Below, piece by piece: positions 61,624 to 64,000 of a stretch of 64,000 nucleotides of DNA. The position numbers and the translations under genes were made by a program. Source of the stretch: Dethiothermospora halolimnae (lineage in GTDB: Bacteria > Bacillota > Clostridia > Tissierellales > VENL01); assembly GCF_037577855.1 (NCBI RefSeq), contig NZ_JBAKFX010000002.1, forward strand, positions 1-64,000, in the 5' to 3' direction. The notes beneath the pieces are model-generated. The model searched no databases. It had not been told where the DNA came from and saw only the letters and a program-made list of their open reading frames with translations. The stretch's first letter is position 1; each line of letters begins with the position of its first letter.

Positions 61624-62266
61624 TAAGCACATTTCCATTTAATTCTGAAAAATATTCTTCCCCTATATCTTGAATATCCACATTTGCACTAGTTATATTA
61701 ACCAACAGATTTCTAAGGTCTTCTTCCCTTTCAAAATCACATAGAACAACTATATTTACAGCATCATCATATATGGTTTCATCTATTATATAACCTTCAC
61801 TTAATAAGTCATTTTCAACCTTACCATATAGTGTATAGTCCATTCTAGCCTTTATCCTTCTATATAACACCTTTTCAACTAAAGTACCTGCTTCTATACC
61901 TATTTTAGCTACTTTAGTATAAGCCCTAACTAATCCACCTGCCCCTAACTTTATACCTCCAAAATACCTGGTTACCACCACAACAACATTTCTTAAATCC
62001 TCCTTTTTTATTACTTCTAAAACAGGAATACCTGCGGTACCACTGGGTTCTCCATCATCACTATATCTCTGAATATTACTATTTTCTCCAAAAGCATAGG
62101 CATAAACATTGTGGGTGGCATCTTTATGTTTAGTATTTATCTTTTCAATAAACTCTATAGCCTCATCCTCACTGGAAATAGGCTTTGCATACCCAATAAA
62201 TCTCGACTTATTTATAATAACTTCATCTGACCCAAACTTATGTATTGTTTTATATCTATTTTTCAT
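61619..62266 (-). CDS. yigZ: YigZ/IMPACT-family protein
   Basis: The 215-residue protein has the IMPACT N-terminal domain with YSDDGEPSGTAGIPVL and a C-terminal DUF1949 ferredoxin-like fold. Family members may bind ribosomes or GCN1-like partners; function in bacteria is not settled. RBS AAAGGAGGG before the ATG. Confidence 0.92.
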   Translation of the reverse strand: MKNRYKTIHKFGSDEVIINKSRFIGYAKPISSEDEAIEFIEKINTKHKDATHNVYAYAFGENSNIQRYSDDGEPSGTAGIPVLEVIKKEDLRNVVVVVTRYFGGIKLGAGGLVRAYTKVAKIGIEAGTLVEKVLYRRIKARMDYTLYGKVENDLLSEGYIIDETIYDDAVNIVVLCDFEREEDLRNLLVNITSANVDIQDIGEEYFSELNGNVLK

Positions 62267-62667
62267 AATTCCCTCCTTTGAACTTTTCTATCCTTTTATA
62301 GCCCTATATTAATATACATTATTATATCATGTAAAGCAAAAGAGGCTAAAGTATAAATACAGTGTATAAATATAATATCTTTATAGCTGTAAGGCTTCTT
62401 GTAGAAAATCTACCATGCCAAAAGCTGTATTTTTTTGATAAGCTGTGGGATTACGAATCCCCCAGCAACACATAAGTTACAAGTTCCCAGCAACACATAA
62501 ATTACAAGTTTCCAGCAACATAGGAGTTATAAGTTCCCAGCAACATAGGAGTTATAAGTCCCCAGCAGCTAAATTTTATTGTTATTCTATACCAAATGGC
62601 TTTAAAATTGTTCTGAATATATTTAAGACCTAAATGACGTAAGAAAAAAGGATAGCTAAGCTATCCT
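62267..62667. other. Intergenic region with tandem repeat
   Basis: About 400 bases between yigZ and the Nudix-like gene. It holds a palindrome at 62447-62467, the 25-base tandem repeat at 62461-62569 and the Nudix gene terminator at 62647-62669. A short plus-strand frame runs through the repeat but has no ribosome site and follows repeat periodicity. Confidence 0.6.
62447..62569. repeat. 25-base tandem repeat, four copies
   Basis: Four consecutive 25-base units starting at 62461, 62486, 62511 and 62536 share CCAGCAACA and AAGTTAC-like parts with small drift, followed by a partial copy at 62561. A GTGGGATT/AATCCCCCA palindrome precedes them at 62449-62467. No spacers, so this is not a CRISPR array. 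Confidence 0.75.
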
Positions 62668-62669
62668 TT
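62647..62669 (-). terminator. Nudix-like gene terminator
   Basis: AAAGGATAGCTAAGCTATCCTTT, a near-perfect palindrome next to the gene end on the minus strand, with a T-run at 62643-62646 on that strand. Confidence 0.75.
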
Positions 62670-63105
62670 AGACTAATACTACTTCTTGCTCCGATAATTT
62701 TTTATATTTTTTATATGATAAATGTACTAAAGATTTGTCTTGATTATATGTGATCATATTAATCGCATCTTCTATATTATAAAAACCACCATCTGTAAAT
62801 CCCTGTCTTTTGTTTATTTCAAAGTGGCTATCAGCTGTCTCCATTAAATACCATACTATTTGGTTAAAAACCTGTTTTTGTCTTGTAAACGAATAAAATT
62901 CGTAACAAGTTTCCCCGGCTGTAGAAATAATATCTACATGCTCCAGTCCAGTCTCTTCTTTTACTCTAAAAAGAGCTGTTTCAGTAGACAGGAAACCATT
63001 ACGAATTTTTCCTTTGGGTAATACCCATTCACCTTTTTCATTTTTAAGTACAAATACTTTATCTTCTTTAAATACTACACCACCAGCACAATGCCTAAGT
63101 ATCAA
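62668..63105 (-). CDS. Nudix-hydrolase-like protein with degenerate Nudix box
   Basis: The 145-residue protein has the Nudix fold with PKGKIRNGFL and VKEETGL. Against the canonical pattern Gx5Ex7REUxEExGU, the first Glu is Phe and the Arg-Glu pair is Phe-Arg, while EExGU is kept. The metal-binding glutamates remain but the box is degraded, so activity or specificity may be altered. The start is TTG with AAAGGAGG upstream. Confidence 0.82.
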   Translation of the reverse strand: MILRHCAGGVVFKEDKVFVLKNEKGEWVLPKGKIRNGFLSTETALFRVKEETGLEHVDIISTAGETCYEFYSFTRQKQVFNQIVWYLMETADSHFEINKRQGFTDGGFYNIEDAINMITYNQDKSLVHLSYKKYKKLSEQEVVLV

Positions 63106-63313
63106 TGGAATACGCCTCCTTTTAAGTTTAGGAAAGTTTATAACTTACTGTAATGTTTCTTTTTATTATTATATTTATAATTATACCCAATTATACTAAA
63201 TATTATAGTTTCAATTCACAAAATTTTCATATATTTTTTATTTTTATAGGTTATACATATCTTGGTTTAAATGAGGAAAAATAAATAATAATAAAGTGTT
63301 TTGAGGTGATTTA

Positions 63314-63772
63314 ATGTACGTAATTTATCATTGTGTTGGTGGTACCCATTCTTCTGCTATTGCTGCAGCAATACATTTAAAATTATTACCCACTAATAAA
63401 ATACCAACTGCTGATGAAATAACTGCTATACCTTTCTTCGATACATTGACCAAAGAAGACCAAGGAAAGATTCTTTTCAGAGGTGTGGATAATAAAGGAA
63501 ATAAGATTTTCACATTATCTAGACAGTTTGTACCCCAACTGGTTTTACCAGCTATTAAAGATTCCTGGGAACTATCAGGGGGTAATCTTGATGATCTCCT
63601 TCTTGTAAACACAATGCCCTCTGTTAATTTTTTAATGAAACTAGGGGGATTTAGTTCAAGGAGACTTCATCTTGTATCCTTTGGCAGACCCATTGTTACA
63701 AAGGGAACTATAAAAACCTATAACAATATCTTAAATATAGTTAATAAGACCATAGATAAAATAAAGAATTAA
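63314..63772 (+). CDS. DUF3189 family protein
   Basis: The 152-residue protein starts MYVIYHCVGGTHSSAIAAA and matches the DUF3189 family of Firmicutes. The conserved GGTHSS near residue 10 could be a phosphate or metal site. ATG has TTGAGGTGA upstream. Its stop overlaps the convergent HEAT-repeat gene. Function unknown. Confidence 0.82.
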   Translation: MYVIYHCVGGTHSSAIAAAIHLKLLPTNKIPTADEITAIPFFDTLTKEDQGKILFRGVDNKGNKIFTLSRQFVPQLVLPAIKDSWELSGGNLDDLLLVNTMPSVNFLMKLGGFSSRRLHLVSFGRPIVTKGTIKTYNNILNIVNKTIDKIKN

Positions 63773-63796
63773 ATAGCTTTTATTTTATCTATGGTC
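63748..63796. terminator. Shared bidirectional hairpin in overlapping gene ends
   Basis: GACCATAGATAAAATAAA and its exact complement (63779-63796) form an 18-base stem around a 13-base loop. The stop codons of the plus-strand DUF3189 gene and the minus-strand HEAT gene lie in the loop. Confidence 0.85.
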
Positions 63797-64000
63797 TCTA
63801 TTGCTGCTTTTTTAACATACTCTTTTTCCTTGTCTTTAGACAATATACCTTTAAGCTTTTCAATAGTTTTATCATCCCCAATATGGGATAAAGCCTTAAT
63901 AGCATATTGCCTTACCTGGGGATTATCATCTAGTATCATATTCTCTAGCCATTCTCTAGTACTATCATCCTTTATTTTTCCTAGGGCAGAACAAGCTAGC
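63769..64000 (-). CDS. HEAT-repeat protein, C-terminal part (truncated by window edge)
   Basis: The last 76 residues are visible on the minus strand, running off the window end. They show HEAT-like helical repeats (VRQYAIKALSHIGDD near 30-45, with LKGILSKD and AIETIDKIKAI). The protein is a likely scaffold, partner unknown. The stop overlaps the DUF3189 stop by two bases, and its C-terminus resembles that of DUF3189 because both read the same hairpin. Confidence 0.8.
   Translation of the reverse strand, partial: LACSALGKIKDDSTREWLENMILDDNPQVRQYAIKALSHIGDDKTIEKLKGILSKDKEKEYVKKAAIETIDKIKAI

Noticed and set aside
62461..62569. CRISPR array
   Set aside because: The units are directly adjacent with no unique spacers and there are no cas genes.
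62445..62633. Plus-strand frame through the 25-base repeats
   Set aside because: The frame follows repeat periodicity, lacks a ribosome site and reads as low-complexity.

Overview
The window is AT-rich chromosomal DNA of an endospore-forming, probably anaerobic Clostridia-type Firmicute. The sporulation genes spoIVA and spoIID, a YteA-type zinc-finger protein, a BofC-like protein and a YIEGIA pair indicate sporulation. HemZ, the SCIFF peptide with its radical SAM maturase, T-box and PyrR-type leaders, and strong GGAGG ribosome sites fit Clostridia (Tissierellales-like organisms are possible, but the species cannot be told from sequence alone). Almost every gene is on the minus strand; the exceptions are a tRNA-Pro, a two-gene ThrE-type exporter, a two-gene TSUP transporter and a DUF3189 gene. 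This suggests the minus strand is the leading strand here.

Layout. 1-384: the 5' part of a group II intron, lying directly behind the terminator hairpin of a PyrR-type attenuator that follows rluD. 385-9073: rluD, lspA, an S41 peptidase, a YteA-like protein, DUF5665, then the division cluster divIVA-ylmH-ylmG-sepF-yggS with a HlyD-like adaptor. 9256-16822: tRNA-Pro, spoIVA, gpsA, plsY, der, a DUF512 radical SAM protein and the YIEGIA/capping pair. 17053-23233: glyA, the ThrE pair, a cysteine-less thioredoxin-fold protein, CsoR, a membrane spermidine-synthase-like protein and RseC. 23580-32668: aspS and hisS under a T-box, hemZ, a small HTH protein, an MBL hydrolase, dtd, relA and apt. 32791-47814: LapA, UbiB-like kinase, secF, secD, a gamma-carbonic anhydrase, SCIFF maturase and SCIFF peptide, a TIGR04086 protein, a lipoprotein, yajC, tgt, queA, spoIID and ruvBAC. 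48042-64000: BofC-like, CBS-ACT, nhaC, a TetM-like GTPase, an acyltransferase, yebC, nadE, cysK, TSUP halves, a CoA-binding protein, YigZ, a Nudix-like protein, DUF3189 and a truncated HEAT-repeat gene.

The genes form several working groups: division and septum placement (divIVA to yggS), phospholipid synthesis with ribosome assembly (gpsA, plsY, der), aminoacyl-tRNA supply and stringent response (hisS, aspS, dtd, relA), Sec export (secDF, yajC), queuosine tRNA modification (queA, tgt), Holliday junction processing (ruvABC) and sporulation. Most of the window is conserved housekeeping. The unusual material is the intron placed at the pyrimidine attenuator, the T-box with overlapping Asp and His codons, the SCIFF ranthipeptide locus coupled to a carbonic-anhydrase-like gene, two convergent gene pairs whose ends form a shared hairpin, several families of intergenic palindromic repeats, and divergent paralogs (TetM-like, thioredoxin-like, Nudix-like) that lack hallmark residues. 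No CRISPR array, prophage or insertion sequence with a transposase is visible.
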